From assembly GCF_001457025.1 (NCBI RefSeq), contig NZ_KQ758599.1, positions 620,001-684,000 of the forward strand: a stretch of 64,000 nt of DNA, given 5' to 3'. The DNA comes from Pseudarthrobacter enclensis (lineage in GTDB: Bacteria > Actinomycetota > Actinomycetes > Actinomycetales > Micrococcaceae). Below the pieces are notes generated by a model that was not told the DNA's origin, ran no database searches, and worked only from the letters and a program-made list of their open reading frames with translations. Position numbers and translations under genes: made by a program. Shown one piece after another: positions 16,150 to 25,125 of the stretch (the first letter of the stretch is position 1; each line of letters opens with the position of its first letter).

Positions 16150-17534
16150 ATGGTTTCTCCCGTTTCCGGATGGGGCTGGTCAGCTGTTCCTGGTGGTTCC
16201 GGACGTACGCGCGGAACCTCGGCGCCTGCATCGGTGCCTGCATCGGTGCCGGTGGACGTGGCGCCGAAGCGGCCTTCGGCAACCCGGATGGCCAGGGCCT
16301 GGCCGGCCGGGGCGTCCCCGGGGCTGCGCACCACGGCGTGGCCCTGCACCGCGCGGCCGGGACCTTCGGCAGCTCCGCCGGCAAGTTCGACGACGGCGTA
16401 CCCCCGGTCCAGCGTCTTCTGCGGGGACAGGGCACGCACCTGCGCTTTGAGGTGGGCCAATTGGTCCGCGGCCCGCACCACGGTTGAATTGACGGCCGTC
16501 GAGGACCGCCGGAGCAGGCGTTCGATCTCGTCTCCGCGGACCGTGACCAGGGATTCAGGCGAGGCGAGAACCGGGCGGGAATGCAGGGCATGCAGCCGGT
16601 CAGATTCGCGGTCCACCAGGCGTTCAATGCACCGCCGCAGCTGTTCCCGCGCCTGGCGGACCCCCGCCAGCTCCTCGGAGACCTCCGGCACAATGCGCTT
16701 GGCGGCGTCGGTGGGCGTGGAAGCCCGCAGGTCCGCAACTTCGTCCAGCAGCGGGCGGTCCGCCTCGTGACCGATGGCACTGACGACCGGGGTTGCGGCG
16801 GCGGCCACGGCCCGTACCAGTTCCTCGCTGTTGAACGGCAGCAAGTCCTCCAGTGCCCCGCCGCCGCGGGCGATGACGATGACATCGACCTCCGGGCGGG
16901 CATCCAGCTCCCGCAGGGCGCGCACCACCTGCGACACCGCCGTGTTGCCTTGGACGGCCACTTCCCGGATCTCGAATTCGACGGCGGGCCAGCGCAGGGC
17001 CGCGTTGCGGAGGATGTCCTTCTTGGCGTCCGAATCCCGGCCGGTGATCAGCCCGATCCGATGCGGAAGCAGGGGGAGCGGCTTCTTCCGGGAGTCAGCA
17101 AAGAGGCCCTCGGCTGCAAGAGCCTGGCGGAGCCGCTCGATCCGGGCAAGGAGGTCGCCCAGGCCCACCGGCCGGATGTCCCGGACCTGCATGTTCAAGC
17201 GGCCGGTTTTCATCCAGAACTCGGGCTTGAGCAGTGCGACCACCCGGGAACCGCGTTCCAGCGGCAGGTTCCGGCGCTCCAGGACCTTGGTCCACACGGA
17301 AGCGGGCAGTGACACCTCGGCGTCGACGTCCCGCAGGGTCAGGTACGCGTTGCTGCCCCGCCGGTTCATCTCGATGACCTGCCCCTCCACCCAAGCGGAT
17401 GGCGTCCGGTCGATGTGTGCCTTCAGCTTCTGCGAGAGCAACTGCAGCGGCCACGGATTGTCCGGCGTGGTCTCGGCGGCGGTGGCCGGCAGGGTAGTGG
17501 GTGCAACGTCCGGCAATGAGGCCTGTTCAGACAT
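16146..17534 (-). CDS. xseA: Exodeoxyribonuclease VII large subunit
   Basis: Catalytic subunit of 462 residues. An N-terminal OB-fold (VEGQVIEMNRRGSNAYLTLR) binds single-stranded DNA. The catalytic core contains PLLPHRIGLITGRDSDAKKD and the conserved VIVIARGGGALEDLLPFN. A coiled-coil region follows and binds XseB. The C-terminal 40 residues are Gly/Ala/Thr-rich and poorly conserved. No ribosome site or -10 element is clear at ATG 17534. The xseBA, unknown membrane protein, ispH order is conserved in actinobacteria. Confidence 0.93.
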   Translation of the reverse strand: MSEQASLPDVAPTTLPATAAETTPDNPWPLQLLSQKLKAHIDRTPSAWVEGQVIEMNRRGSNAYLTLRDVDAEVSLPASVWTKVLERRNLPLERGSRVVALLKPEFWMKTGRLNMQVRDIRPVGLGDLLARIERLRQALAAEGLFADSRKKPLPLLPHRIGLITGRDSDAKKDILRNAALRWPAVEFEIREVAVQGNTAVSQVVRALRELDARPEVDVIVIARGGGALEDLLPFNSEELVRAVAAAATPVVSAIGHEADRPLLDEVADLRASTPTDAAKRIVPEVSEELAGVRQAREQLRRCIERLVDRESDRLHALHSRPVLASPESLVTVRGDEIERLLRRSSTAVNSTVVRAADQLAHLKAQVRALSPQKTLDRGYAVVELAGGAAEGPGRAVQGHAVVRSPGDAPAGQALAIRVAEGRFGATSTGTDAGTDAGAEVPRVRPEPPGTADQPHPETGETI

Positions 17535-17670
17535 TGGGCTGCCCCTGCGGAACTGGAACTGCGGACATGGAATCCTTTGGTGCTGTGGTGATCACGGTGC
17601 GTGGCGGTTCATCAACCTTATCCATAAGCAGTAGCACGGGGGACTGACAGAACCGGGCTGGGTGACTGCC

Positions 17671-17676
17671 TAGGAT
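17671..17676 (+). promoter_or_regulatory. -10 element TAGGAT of the membrane-protein gene
   Basis: TAGGAT implies a start near 17683 and a leader of about 25 bases that includes GAAGGA before GTG 17708. This is a leadered promoter, in contrast to its neighbour ispH. Confidence 0.4.
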
Positions 17677-17707
17677 GGAGTACCGCCACCAACCTGAAGG
17701 ATCAGCT

Positions 17708-18559
17708 GTGCGTACTCTTGTTTCGGCCGTGGCCACCATCCTGGGGGTCCTGCTCGCCGCTGTGGCCGTCCCGGCCATCTGGGTGGACCGCACCATCGTG
17801 GGGGAAGACGGCTTTGTCCACCTTGCCGCCCCGCTGGGCAGCAACACCGAATTCCAGCGGCAGCTGGCAACGGCCGCGGTGGGAACCATCGATACCAGCG
17901 CCGTTCCCGGTTTCCTGAACGACCTCGTGCAGCCCGTCCTGGAGAACGCCGCAACATCACTGGCCGGGCTGCCCGGCTACCCTGCGGCCTGGGAAGAAAC
18001 GCTCCGCAAGAGCCACCGCCTGAGCTTCGGACCGGCCTCCGCTTCCGCCGCGGAGACCGGACAGGCGTCATCACTGACCCTGGACGTGGCGCCGCTGGTT
18101 GCCCTCGGCACCGAAGAGATTTCCCGCACCACCGGAGTTCCCCTGGACCCGCCTCAGGAAACCCTGATCAACGTGGGCCAGCCGCAACACCGCGAGTGGG
18201 CCGAACGGCTCTCCACGTATGCGCCCATGGGTTACCTCCTGGCCGGAGGCTCCGGCGTCGCCTTCCTGTTGGCCCTGGTGGCTGCGCGCCGGCGCTGGGC
18301 AGTGGCAGCGGGAGCCGGACTGGGAGGCCTGGCGGCAGCCGGCGCATGGGCTGCCGCATCCGGCATTGGCTCGGCACAGGCGCTCTCCACGGATACGGGC
18401 AACGAGGTGGCAAACCTGTTCCGTGACGCCTTCGTCCCGGCGGCCGCGGAGGACTTTGGAACCTGGACCACGGTGACCGCCATCACCGGCGGGGTGCTGC
18501 TGGTGGTGGGCCTGGTGGCCGGGGCAGTGTCGCGAAGGGGCCCGCGGGCAAACCGGTAG
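17708..18559 (+). CDS. Conserved actinobacterial membrane protein, unknown function
   Basis: Protein of 283 residues that I do not assign to a known function. One membrane helix lies at about residues 3-20, followed by an outside region of about 150 residues. Two or three hydrophobic helices lie at about 178-235 and a last one at about 252-275, ending RRGPRANR. GTG 17708 is chosen because GAAGGA lies 7 bases upstream; an ATG at 17675 has no such site. Its TAG stop forms the first half of the ispH -10 element. A membrane protein of unknown role at this spot is common in the xseA-ispH interval of actinobacteria. Confidence 0.65.
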   Translation: MRTLVSAVATILGVLLAAVAVPAIWVDRTIVGEDGFVHLAAPLGSNTEFQRQLATAAVGTIDTSAVPGFLNDLVQPVLENAATSLAGLPGYPAAWEETLRKSHRLSFGPASASAAETGQASSLTLDVAPLVALGTEEISRTTGVPLDPPQETLINVGQPQHREWAERLSTYAPMGYLLAGGSGVAFLLALVAARRRWAVAAGAGLGGLAAAGAWAAASGIGSAQALSTDTGNEVANLFRDAFVPAAAEDFGTWTTVTAITGGVLLVVGLVAGAVSRRGPRANR

Positions 18560-18562
18560 CAT
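18557..18562 (+). promoter_or_regulatory. -10 element TAGCAT of ispH, overlapping the upstream stop codon
   Basis: TAGCAT with 6 bases to ATG 18569. Its TAG is the stop codon of the membrane-protein gene. GGAG between element and start is only two bases from the ATG, too close for a ribosome site. Confidence 0.55.
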
Positions 18563-18568
18563 GGAGAA

Positions 18569-19648
18569 ATGACCTCCTCAGCTGTTTCCCTCTCGATGCC
18601 CACCGTCCCGCGTAGGCGCCGCTCACCGGAGGAAGTGGCAGCTGCAGCCCCGGTGGCGGGACCCAAGAGGGTGCTCCTGGCTGCACCCCGCGGCTACTGC
18701 GCCGGCGTGGACCGGGCCGTGATCGCCGTCGAAAAGGCGCTGGAACACTACGGTCCGCCGGTGTACGTCCGGAAGCAGATCGTGCACAACGTGCACGTGG
18801 TCAGCTCCCTGGAGGAGAAGGGCGCCATCTTCGTCGACGAGACGGACGAGGTCCCCGAAGGCGCGCTGGTCATTTTCTCCGCACACGGGGTGTCCCCGGC
18901 CGTGGTCCAGTCGGCCGAAGACCGCGGGCTGCGCACCATCGACGCCACCTGCCCCCTGGTTACCAAGGTGCACAAGGAAGCCGTCCGCTTCGCCAAGGAC
19001 GACTTCGACATCCTCCTCATCGGCCACGACGGCCACGAGGAAGTGGAAGGAACCTCGGGCGAGGCGCCTGACCACATCCAGATCATCAACGGCCCGCATG
19101 AAGTGGACAAGGTGACGGTCCGGGACCCGGAGAAGGTCATCTGGCTCTCGCAGACAACCCTGAGCGTGGACGAGACCATGGAAACCGTCCGGCTCCTGAA
19201 GGAACGCTTCCCCACCCTGCAGGACCCGCCCAGCGACGACATCTGCTACGCCACCACCAACCGGCAGGTGGCCATCAAGAAGATCGCCCCGCAGGCGGAC
19301 CTCGTCATCGTCGTGGGCTCGGCGAATTCCTCGAACTCCGTGCGGCTCGTGGAAGTCGCCCTGGAATATGGGGCCAAAGCGTCCTACCGGGTGGACTTCG
19401 CCAACCAGGTGGACGAGGCATGGTTCGAGGGCGTGGCCACCGTGGGCGTGACCTCGGGTGCCTCCGTCCCCGAGGTGCTGGTACAGGATGTCCTCCGCCT
19501 GCTGGCCGAGTACGGTTACGGAACAGTGGAAGAAGTGGTGACGGCCGAGGAGGACCTCCTGTTCTCGCTGCCGAAGGAACTCCGCGCCACCCTCAAGCAG
19601 GCAGGCGACGTCAGCCGTGCCCTGGGCGGCCGCCGGCCCCGCAGCTGA
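18569..19648 (+). CDS. ispH: 4-hydroxy-3-methylbut-2-enyl diphosphate reductase
   Basis: IspH/LytB of 359 residues, last enzyme of the MEP isoprenoid pathway, reducing HMBPP to IPP and DMAPP. The three cysteines that hold the iron-sulfur cluster are Cys44 ([10 protein letters not shown]), Cys128 ([11 protein letters not shown]) and Cys226 ([10 protein letters not shown]). Substrate-binding histidines are seen in IVHNVHV, FSAHGV and GHDGHEE. The first 30 residues are an extra Ser/Pro/Arg-rich extension, so a later ATG at 18596 is possible. The ferredoxin at 37170 is a plausible electron donor, which is inference. Confidence 0.95.
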   Translation: MTSSAVSLSMPTVPRRRRSPEEVAAAAPVAGPKRVLLAAPRGYCAGVDRAVIAVEKALEHYGPPVYVRKQIVHNVHVVSSLEEKGAIFVDETDEVPEGALVIFSAHGVSPAVVQSAEDRGLRTIDATCPLVTKVHKEAVRFAKDDFDILLIGHDGHEEVEGTSGEAPDHIQIINGPHEVDKVTVRDPEKVIWLSQTTLSVDETMETVRLLKERFPTLQDPPSDDICYATTNRQVAIKKIAPQADLVIVVGSANSSNSVRLVEVALEYGAKASYRVDFANQVDEAWFEGVATVGVTSGASVPEVLVQDVLRLLAEYGYGTVEEVVTAEEDLLFSLPKELRATLKQAGDVSRALGGRRPRS

Positions 19649-19667
19649 CCCGACAGGCCGCAACGGC

Positions 19668-19707
19668 AAGGGTGCGGGCCCCGGCAACTGCCAGGGCCCG
19701 CACCCTT
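19668..19707. terminator. Bidirectional terminator between ispH and rmuC
   Basis: A 14-bp perfect stem (19668-19681 with 19694-19707), with a further GGCA/TGCC stem inside the loop. It is followed by TTTCCCGTTT on the plus strand and lies between convergent genes. Confidence 0.8.
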
Positions 19708-19724
19708 TCCCGTTTGCCCTGCCC

Positions 19725-20975
19725 TCAGGCGGCCTGGCCGTCGTCCTGCAGTTCCGGTGCAGCCAGGGCCCGTGGCGTTACCTCAACCACGGGAGGAGTC
19801 GCCAGGCCGGACTCCTCCAGGCTGTTGAGCTTCCTGGCCGTGGGGAGGACCCTGGCCTCCAGCGTGCCCACCAGTGAGTTGTAGCGGTCCACCGAGGTCT
19901 TCAGCGACGCGCCCAGCTTTCCGACGTTCTCGCCCAGCGTCCCCATCCGGTCATAAAGCTGCCGGGCGAGGTTGAACAGTTCACGGGCGTTGTCCGTGAG
20001 GACGTCCTGCCGCCACGTGAAGGCCACCGACTTCAGTACCGCCAGGAGGGTTCCCGGAGAGGCCAGGACCACGTTCCTGGACAGCGCGTGGTCCAGGAGC
20101 CCGGCGTCCGCCTCCAGCGCCGCCGCCAGGATGGATTCGGCCGGGATGAAGCAGACCACCAGCTCGGGGGAGTTGCCCGGGATGTCCCAGTAACGCTTGC
20201 TGCCCAGCGCATCCACGTGAGCCCGCAGGGCCTTGGCGTGCGCCGCCAGCAACGACTGCTGGGTCCTGCGGTCAGCCTCGGAAATGGGCCCTGCCGGTCC
20301 CGGGGTTCCGGTGGCGCCCCCGGGTTGCGCGGGCCTGGCGGTGCCAAGTTCCTGGGCTTCCAGGTAGGAGGACAGCGGCACCTTCGCATCAACCACCAGC
20401 TGCTTGTGGCCGGGCAGCTGGACCACCAGGTCAGGGCGTACGGCAGCGTCCCCGCCGGTGCTGTGTGCCTGCTCCACAAAGTCCACGTGCCGCAGCATGC
20501 CGGCTGCCTCCACCACACGGCGAAGCTGTACCTCACCCCACTGACCGCGGGCGCTGTTGGACCGGAGCGCAGATTCGAGCGCATGTGTGGAACGGATCAG
20601 CTGCTCGTCGGACAGGCGTGCCTCCTGCAGCTGCTGCGCAAGCTGCCCGTACTGCTCGACGCGGTCACGTTCCAACAGGGCAACCTGCTGCTGCACGGCC
20701 GTCAGTTTTTCGGCAACGGGAGCAAGGGCGCGCAGCACGCTGCCGTCCTGCGTGCGTGCCTCGCCCAGCTCACGGTTCTGTGCCGCCAAAAGCCGCCGCT
20801 CGGCGTCGGCCGCGGCGAACTGCGAGCTGACCTCCGACAGCCGGGACGACACGGCATCGAAGTCAGCTTCCAGCGCGTGCGAGTTCCGCCGCAGCGCAAA
20901 GTAAGTGAAGGCGGCGCCGGCGAAAGCCCCCAGCAGCAGCGTGAACAAAGCCAGAATCACGGCAAAAACATCCAT
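19725..20975 (-). CDS. rmuC: DNA recombination protein RmuC
   Basis: RmuC-family protein of 416 residues. One N-terminal membrane helix (about 3-22) and a coiled-coil of about 100 residues come first. The nuclease-like core follows, with GQWGEVQLRRVVEAAGM, DLVVQLPGHKQLVVDAKVPL and ELVVCFIPAESILAAAL. The DAK motif fits the PD-(D/E)XK-like fold of the family. RmuC limits rearrangement at inverted repeats in E. coli. ATG 20975 is chosen because the membrane helix begins there; an ATG at 21020 would add 15 residues. It is divergent from ychF. Confidence 0.9.
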   Translation of the reverse strand: MDVFAVILALFTLLLGAFAGAAFTYFALRRNSHALEADFDAVSSRLSEVSSQFAAADAERRLLAAQNRELGEARTQDGSVLRALAPVAEKLTAVQQQVALLERDRVEQYGQLAQQLQEARLSDEQLIRSTHALESALRSNSARGQWGEVQLRRVVEAAGMLRHVDFVEQAHSTGGDAAVRPDLVVQLPGHKQLVVDAKVPLSSYLEAQELGTARPAQPGGATGTPGPAGPISEADRRTQQSLLAAHAKALRAHVDALGSKRYWDIPGNSPELVVCFIPAESILAAALEADAGLLDHALSRNVVLASPGTLLAVLKSVAFTWRQDVLTDNARELFNLARQLYDRMGTLGENVGKLGASLKTSVDRYNSLVGTLEARVLPTARKLNSLEESGLATPPVVEVTPRALAAPELQDDGQAA

Positions 20976-21051
20976 GACCACACTGTTGCACGGGGCTCCG
21001 ACAATCAGGGGCAGTGACATCCGGGGGTACAGGGCGCGGACGCCCGGCAGG

Positions 21052-21057
21052 TAGAAT
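21052..21057 (+). promoter_or_regulatory. -10 element TAGAAT of ychF
   Basis: TAGAAT lies 8 bases before GTG 21066 and only 2 before an ATG at 21060. The spacing supports GTG as the translated start of a leaderless or nearly leaderless mRNA. Confidence 0.45.
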
Positions 21058-21065
21058 CAATGCTC

Positions 21066-22151
21066 GTGGCTCTTACTATTGGCATCGTCGGACTGCCCAA
21101 CGTCGGCAAATCAACCCTCTTCAACGCGCTGACCCGCAACCAGGTCCTGGCAGCGAACTATCCGTTCGCCACCATCGAACCGAACGTCGGCGTCGTCAAC
21201 CTGCCCGACCCCCGGCTGCAGAAACTCGCCGGAATCTTCAACAGCCAGCGCGTGCTGCCGGCCGCCGTCTCCTTCGTTGACATCGCCGGCATCGTCAAGG
21301 GTGCGTCGGAGGGCGAAGGCCTGGGCAACCAGTTCCTCGCCAACATCCGCGAGGCTGAAGCCATCGCCGAAGTGGTCCGGGTCTTCGACGACCCCGACGT
21401 TGTCCATGTTGACGGCAAGGTGGACCCCCGCTCCGATATGGAGACCATCAACACCGAGCTCATCCTCGCCGACCTGCAGACCATCGAGAAGGCCATCCCC
21501 CGGATCGAAAAAGAGGTCAAGATCAAGAAGCGGGAGGCGGCCGAGCTCAACGCCATCAAGGCGGCGCAGGCCGTCCTGGAACGCGGTGACACCATCTACT
21601 CGTCCATCAAGAGCGACAAGCTCGAGATGGAGCACCTCAAGGAACTCGGCCTGCTGACGGCCAAGCCCTTCATCTACGTCTTCAACGCGGACGAGGCAAT
21701 CCTGGGAAGCCAGGAGAAGCAGGACGAACTGCGCGCCCTGGTGGCACCGGCGGACTGCATCTTCCTGGACGCAAAGCTCGAGGCCGACCTCGTGGAGCTG
21801 GACGAGGAAGAAGCCCGCGAGATGCTGGAAATGAACGGCCAGGAAGAGTCCGGCCTGGACCAGCTGGCCAGGGTCGGTTTCCACACCCTGGGGCTGCAGA
21901 CCTACCTCACGGCCGGACCCAAGGAAGCGCGCGCCTGGACCATCAAACAGGGTGATACCGCACCGCAGGCGGCCGGCGTCATCCACTCCGACTTCCAGCG
22001 CGGCTTCATCAAGGCCGAAGTTGTGTCTTTCGAGGACCTGGTGGACGCCGGGTCGATGGCCGAGGCCAAGTCCCGCGGCAAGGTCCGGATCGAAGGCAAA
22101 GAGTACGTCATGGCCGACGGCGACGTAGTGGAGTTCCGCTTCAACGTCTAG
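21066..22151 (+). CDS. ychF: Redox-regulated ATPase YchF (Obg family)
   Basis: OLA1/YchF P-loop protein of 361 residues. G1 is [10 protein letters not shown]3 is in [12 protein letters not shown], and G4 is the degenerate NADE that gives ATP preference. A coiled-coil and a C-terminal TGS domain ([20 protein letters not shown]) complete the fold. It interacts with ribosomes and is involved in stress responses in other bacteria. GTG 21066 gives the usual family N-terminus ([11 protein letters not shown]). Confidence 0.95.
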   Translation: MALTIGIVGLPNVGKSTLFNALTRNQVLAANYPFATIEPNVGVVNLPDPRLQKLAGIFNSQRVLPAAVSFVDIAGIVKGASEGEGLGNQFLANIREAEAIAEVVRVFDDPDVVHVDGKVDPRSDMETINTELILADLQTIEKAIPRIEKEVKIKKREAAELNAIKAAQAVLERGDTIYSSIKSDKLEMEHLKELGLLTAKPFIYVFNADEAILGSQEKQDELRALVAPADCIFLDAKLEADLVELDEEEAREMLEMNGQEESGLDQLARVGFHTLGLQTYLTAGPKEARAWTIKQGDTAPQAAGVIHSDFQRGFIKAEVVSFEDLVDAGSMAEAKSRGKVRIEGKEYVMADGDVVEFRFNV

Positions 22152-22170
22152 TTCCGCCCGGCTGCTTGAG

Positions 22171-22207
22171 AGGGTGCGGACCGGTCCTGCGGGACCGTCC
22201 GCACCCT
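22171..22207. terminator. Terminator between ychF and the LLM gene
   Basis: Outer 11-bp stem (22171-22181 with 22197-22207) plus inner 5-bp stem with a one-base bulge, followed by TTTG. It separates convergent genes. Confidence 0.75.
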
Positions 22208-22221
22208 TTGCCGTGCCCGGG

Positions 22222-23268
22222 TCAGCCCGCCGCTGCGGGGGACCAGCCGAGGGCCGGGCCAAGTTTCGTGGCGATGTCCGTGAGGATCTGGACATAGTCG
22301 TCGTGGTCGAAGCTGAAGGGCAGGGCGAACGCCACTTCCTCGACCTCCTGGAAGCCCGCGTGCGCGTAGAGCTGCCCCGCGATCTGCTCGCTCGTGCCGA
22401 TCAGGTCCCTGGCGAACAGCATCCGCCTGGGTCCCTGCGGCGCGGCGGTGCGCGGTGTCCGCTCATCCACGTACCGTTGGTACTTTTCCCGCTGCGCCGG
22501 CGTGGCCGAATCGGTGGGGATGACCACCAGGCCCTGTGACACCCTGGTCCGTCCGGACGGCTGCCCCGCCGCAGCCGCCGCGTCCCGGTAGGCGCGGATC
22601 TGCGCCTGCTGGATCCGGGCAAAATCAGGTTCCTCGCCGGGCTCCGGAAAGACCACGCTGCTGGAGAGCAGGTTGAAGCCGTGGCTCCCGGCCCAGACCG
22701 CCGATTTCTTGCTGGCCGCGCCGTACCAGAGACGCTCCCGCAGGCCCGGCGAATGAGGTTCCACGCGGTTGGAGAACTCTTCGACCACGCCCTGTTTCCC
22801 GGAAAACTCCCGGACCGGTTCGCCGGACACCAGCCGGGCAAACCTCTCTGCCCGCGCATGGCTGAAGTCCTCCACATCGGCGGAGTCCGGGTAAAGCTCG
22901 TGCCGGACCGTGTCAAAAGTCATCGGTTCACCCACGCTGACGCCGGGATTGATGCGGCCACCGGCCAGCAGGTCCACGGTGGCCAGGTCCTCGGCAAGGC
23001 GCAGCGGGTTTTCCCAGCCCAGCGGTGTCACCGCGGTGCCCAGTTCGATCCGCGAGGTGCGCTGGCTGGCGGCCGCCATGACTGCGACGGGGGAGGAGAT
23101 GCCGAACTGCAGGTGGCGGTGGCGGAGCCAGGCGCTGTCAAAGCCCAGGCGTTCCCCCAGTTGAATGACCTGCAGGGTGGATTCGTGGCCCGCGGCAGGG
23201 GCTTCCGGGTCAAACAGGCCGATCGTCAGGAACCCCAACTTGCGGAGCGGGGCAGGAGCAGCAGGCAT
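22222..23268 (-). CDS. LLM-class flavin-dependent oxidoreductase
   Basis: Luciferase-like (F420/FMN) monooxygenase-fold protein of 348 residues. It shows the TIM-barrel pattern of the class: FLTIGLF at the first strand, ERLGFDSAWLRHRHLQFG, then SRIELGTAVTPLGWENPLRL and GGRINPGVSVGEP. The C-terminal half has the usual DLIGTSEQIAGQL. Substrate and cofactor cannot be read. ATG 23268 is preceded by AAGGA at 4 bases. TATCCT at 23301-23306 would give a leader of about 25 bases. Confidence 0.85.
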   Translation of the reverse strand: MPAAPAPLRKLGFLTIGLFDPEAPAAGHESTLQVIQLGERLGFDSAWLRHRHLQFGISSPVAVMAAASQRTSRIELGTAVTPLGWENPLRLAEDLATVDLLAGGRINPGVSVGEPMTFDTVRHELYPDSADVEDFSHARAERFARLVSGEPVREFSGKQGVVEEFSNRVEPHSPGLRERLWYGAASKKSAVWAGSHGFNLLSSSVVFPEPGEEPDFARIQQAQIRAYRDAAAAAGQPSGRTRVSQGLVVIPTDSATPAQREKYQRYVDERTPRTAAPQGPRRMLFARDLIGTSEQIAGQLYAHAGFQEVEEVAFALPFSFDHDDYVQILTDIATKLGPALGWSPAAAG

Positions 23269-23300
23269 GGTGTCCTTCGGTCGCAGGATGGCTGGTCTAC

Positions 23301-23306
23301 AGGATA
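23301..23306 (-). promoter_or_regulatory. -10 element TATCCT of the LLM gene
   Basis: TATCCT on the minus strand, about 32 bases from ATG 23268, implying a short leader that carries AAGGA. Confidence 0.35.
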
Positions 23307-23387
23307 GGACCCCCGGTCAGGCGGGGCGGGACGACGTTACCGATTGCGACACCACACCCGGCACGGCTGTCCGGACAAGTTCACGCC

Positions 23388-23393
23388 TAAGGT
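23388..23393 (+). promoter_or_regulatory. -10 element TAAGGT of the photolyase-like gene
   Basis: TAAGGT with 6 bases to ATG 23400, leaderless spacing. The G-rich stretch between them abuts the start codon. Confidence 0.45.
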
Positions 23394-23399
23394 GGGGGA

Positions 23400-25010
23400 A
23401 TGACCGCCGGCCGGCACCTCCGCCTCGTCCTCCCGCACCAGCTCTTCGAGCAGCAGCTTCACGACGTTCCCCAGGACATGGACTTCGTGCTGATCGAGCA
23501 CGACCTGCTCTTCCGGCAGTACGCCTTCCACGCCCACAAGCTGGTCCTGCACCGTGCCTCCATGGCCCGGTTTGCCAGGCGCCTGCGCGGTGCCGGCCAT
23601 GACGTGACGGTCCTGGCGAGCACCGCGGACCGGACGTCGCGGCTTCAACTGGAGGAACTCATCCGCAGCCGGCGGCCCCGCCGGGTCACCTGCTTCGACG
23701 TCGTCGACGACTGGCTCGAGCAGGACCTGTCCGCCGCCCTCGACGCCGGCGGCTACAGGATGCGCGCCGGGGACGTCCTGGAGACGCCCAACTTCCTCAC
23801 CGACCGCCGCAGCATAGCGGACTGGTTCGGCAACAACCCGGCGCGGATGCAGGACTTCTACGTCTGGCAGCGGCGCCGGCTGGACGTCCTGGTGCACAAC
23901 GGCCATCCCGTCGGCGGCAAATGGTCCTTCGACGCCGAGAACAGGAAGAAGCTGCCCAAGGGGTACGTGCCGCCTCCGGTCAGCCGCTTCCGGGCTGGGC
24001 CCGACAGTGGCCAGGGCGAGCTGTTCACCCTGGCGCGTAGCCCGGGCAGCGCCGGGGACCAGGAAGCGGGGACATCAACCACCCGGCCCGTGGATGTGGA
24101 ACGGGCCATCGCCTGGGTGGCGGAGGAATTCCCGGAGGCGCCGGGAGACCCGCAGGCCTTTGCGTGGCCCACGGACGCGGCAGAAGCCCGCACACACCTA
24201 AAGGAGTTCGTCCGGGAGCGGCTGGCAGGGTTTGGCCCCTACGAGGACGCCATCTCGGCTGCCCATCCCTTCATCCACCACGGACTGCTCACCCCGGCCC
24301 TGAACATCGGCCTGCTGGACCCGCGGGAGGTCCTGGCCGCCGTCCTGGACGGCGCAGGGGAGGAAACCCCGTTGGCCTCCCTGGAGGGCTTCGTGCGGCA
24401 GCTGATCGGCTGGCGGGAGTACATGCGGGCCACCTACCGCGTCCACGGCCGCCGCATGCGCACCGGGAACCTGCTCAACCACCGGAACGAACCGGGTGCC
24501 GGGTGGTGGGATGGCACCACCGGCCTGGCCCCGGTGGACATGGTGATTTCCCGGGTCCTGGCCACCGGCTACTGCCACCACATCGAGCGGCTGATGGTCC
24601 TCGGCAATGCCATGTCGTTGCTGCGGATCCATCCGGACGCTGTCTACGAGTGGTTCATGGAACTGTTTGTTGACGCGTACGACTGGGTCATGGTCCCCAA
24701 CGTCTATGCCATGAGCCAGTTCGCGTCCGGCGCCGGCATCACCACCAAGCCCTACGCCTCCGGCAGCAACTACATCCGAAAGATGTCGGACCTGCCGCCA
24801 GGGGAGTGGGCCGCCGACTGGGACGGGCTGTACTGGAGCTTCATCAGCGACAACCGCCAGGTTTTCGCACAGAACCCGCGCTCCCGGATGATTGTCTCGC
24901 TACTGGATTCCATGGACCCCAAAGTCAGGGACGGACACCTGCGCAGGGCACAGGCGCTGCTGCATCCCGACGGCGGCAGCCGCCTGGTGCAGCCCGGAAC
25001 CGGGGCGTAG
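23400..25010 (+). CDS. Cryptochrome/photolyase-related flavoprotein (PhrB/CryB-like, no Fe-S cysteines)
   Basis: Protein of 536 residues in the prokaryotic (6-4)-photolyase/cryptochrome branch (PhrB/CryB). The N-terminal antenna domain starts LVLPHQLFEQQL. The C-terminal FAD domain contains WREYMRATYRVHG, ATGYCHHIERLMVLGNAM and DAYDWVMVPNVYAMSQFA. Only two cysteines occur in the whole protein (near residues 97 and 393). Members such as Agrobacterium PhrB use four to hold a [4Fe-4S] cluster. In the usual Cys-rich loop this protein reads LPPGEWAADWDGLYWSF. It may repair UV lesions or sense light. It stands alone with a leaderless-type start. Confidence 0.82.
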   Translation: MTAGRHLRLVLPHQLFEQQLHDVPQDMDFVLIEHDLLFRQYAFHAHKLVLHRASMARFARRLRGAGHDVTVLASTADRTSRLQLEELIRSRRPRRVTCFDVVDDWLEQDLSAALDAGGYRMRAGDVLETPNFLTDRRSIADWFGNNPARMQDFYVWQRRRLDVLVHNGHPVGGKWSFDAENRKKLPKGYVPPPVSRFRAGPDSGQGELFTLARSPGSAGDQEAGTSTTRPVDVERAIAWVAEEFPEAPGDPQAFAWPTDAAEARTHLKEFVRERLAGFGPYEDAISAAHPFIHHGLLTPALNIGLLDPREVLAAVLDGAGEETPLASLEGFVRQLIGWREYMRATYRVHGRRMRTGNLLNHRNEPGAGWWDGTTGLAPVDMVISRVLATGYCHHIERLMVLGNAMSLLRIHPDAVYEWFMELFVDAYDWVMVPNVYAMSQFASGAGITTKPYASGSNYIRKMSDLPPGEWAADWDGLYWSFISDNRQVFAQNPRSRMIVSLLDSMDPKVRDGHLRRAQALLHPDGGSRLVQPGTGA

Positions 25011-25125
25011 TCCGTCCGCTTCCGCCCCCGTGCACCAACACCAAAGTATCCTGACTATGTAGGGCGCGATCCTGGCGACTCCAGGTCCCCTTTCCCCGGG
25101 ATGGACAACACAAGGAGGCGGAGGC

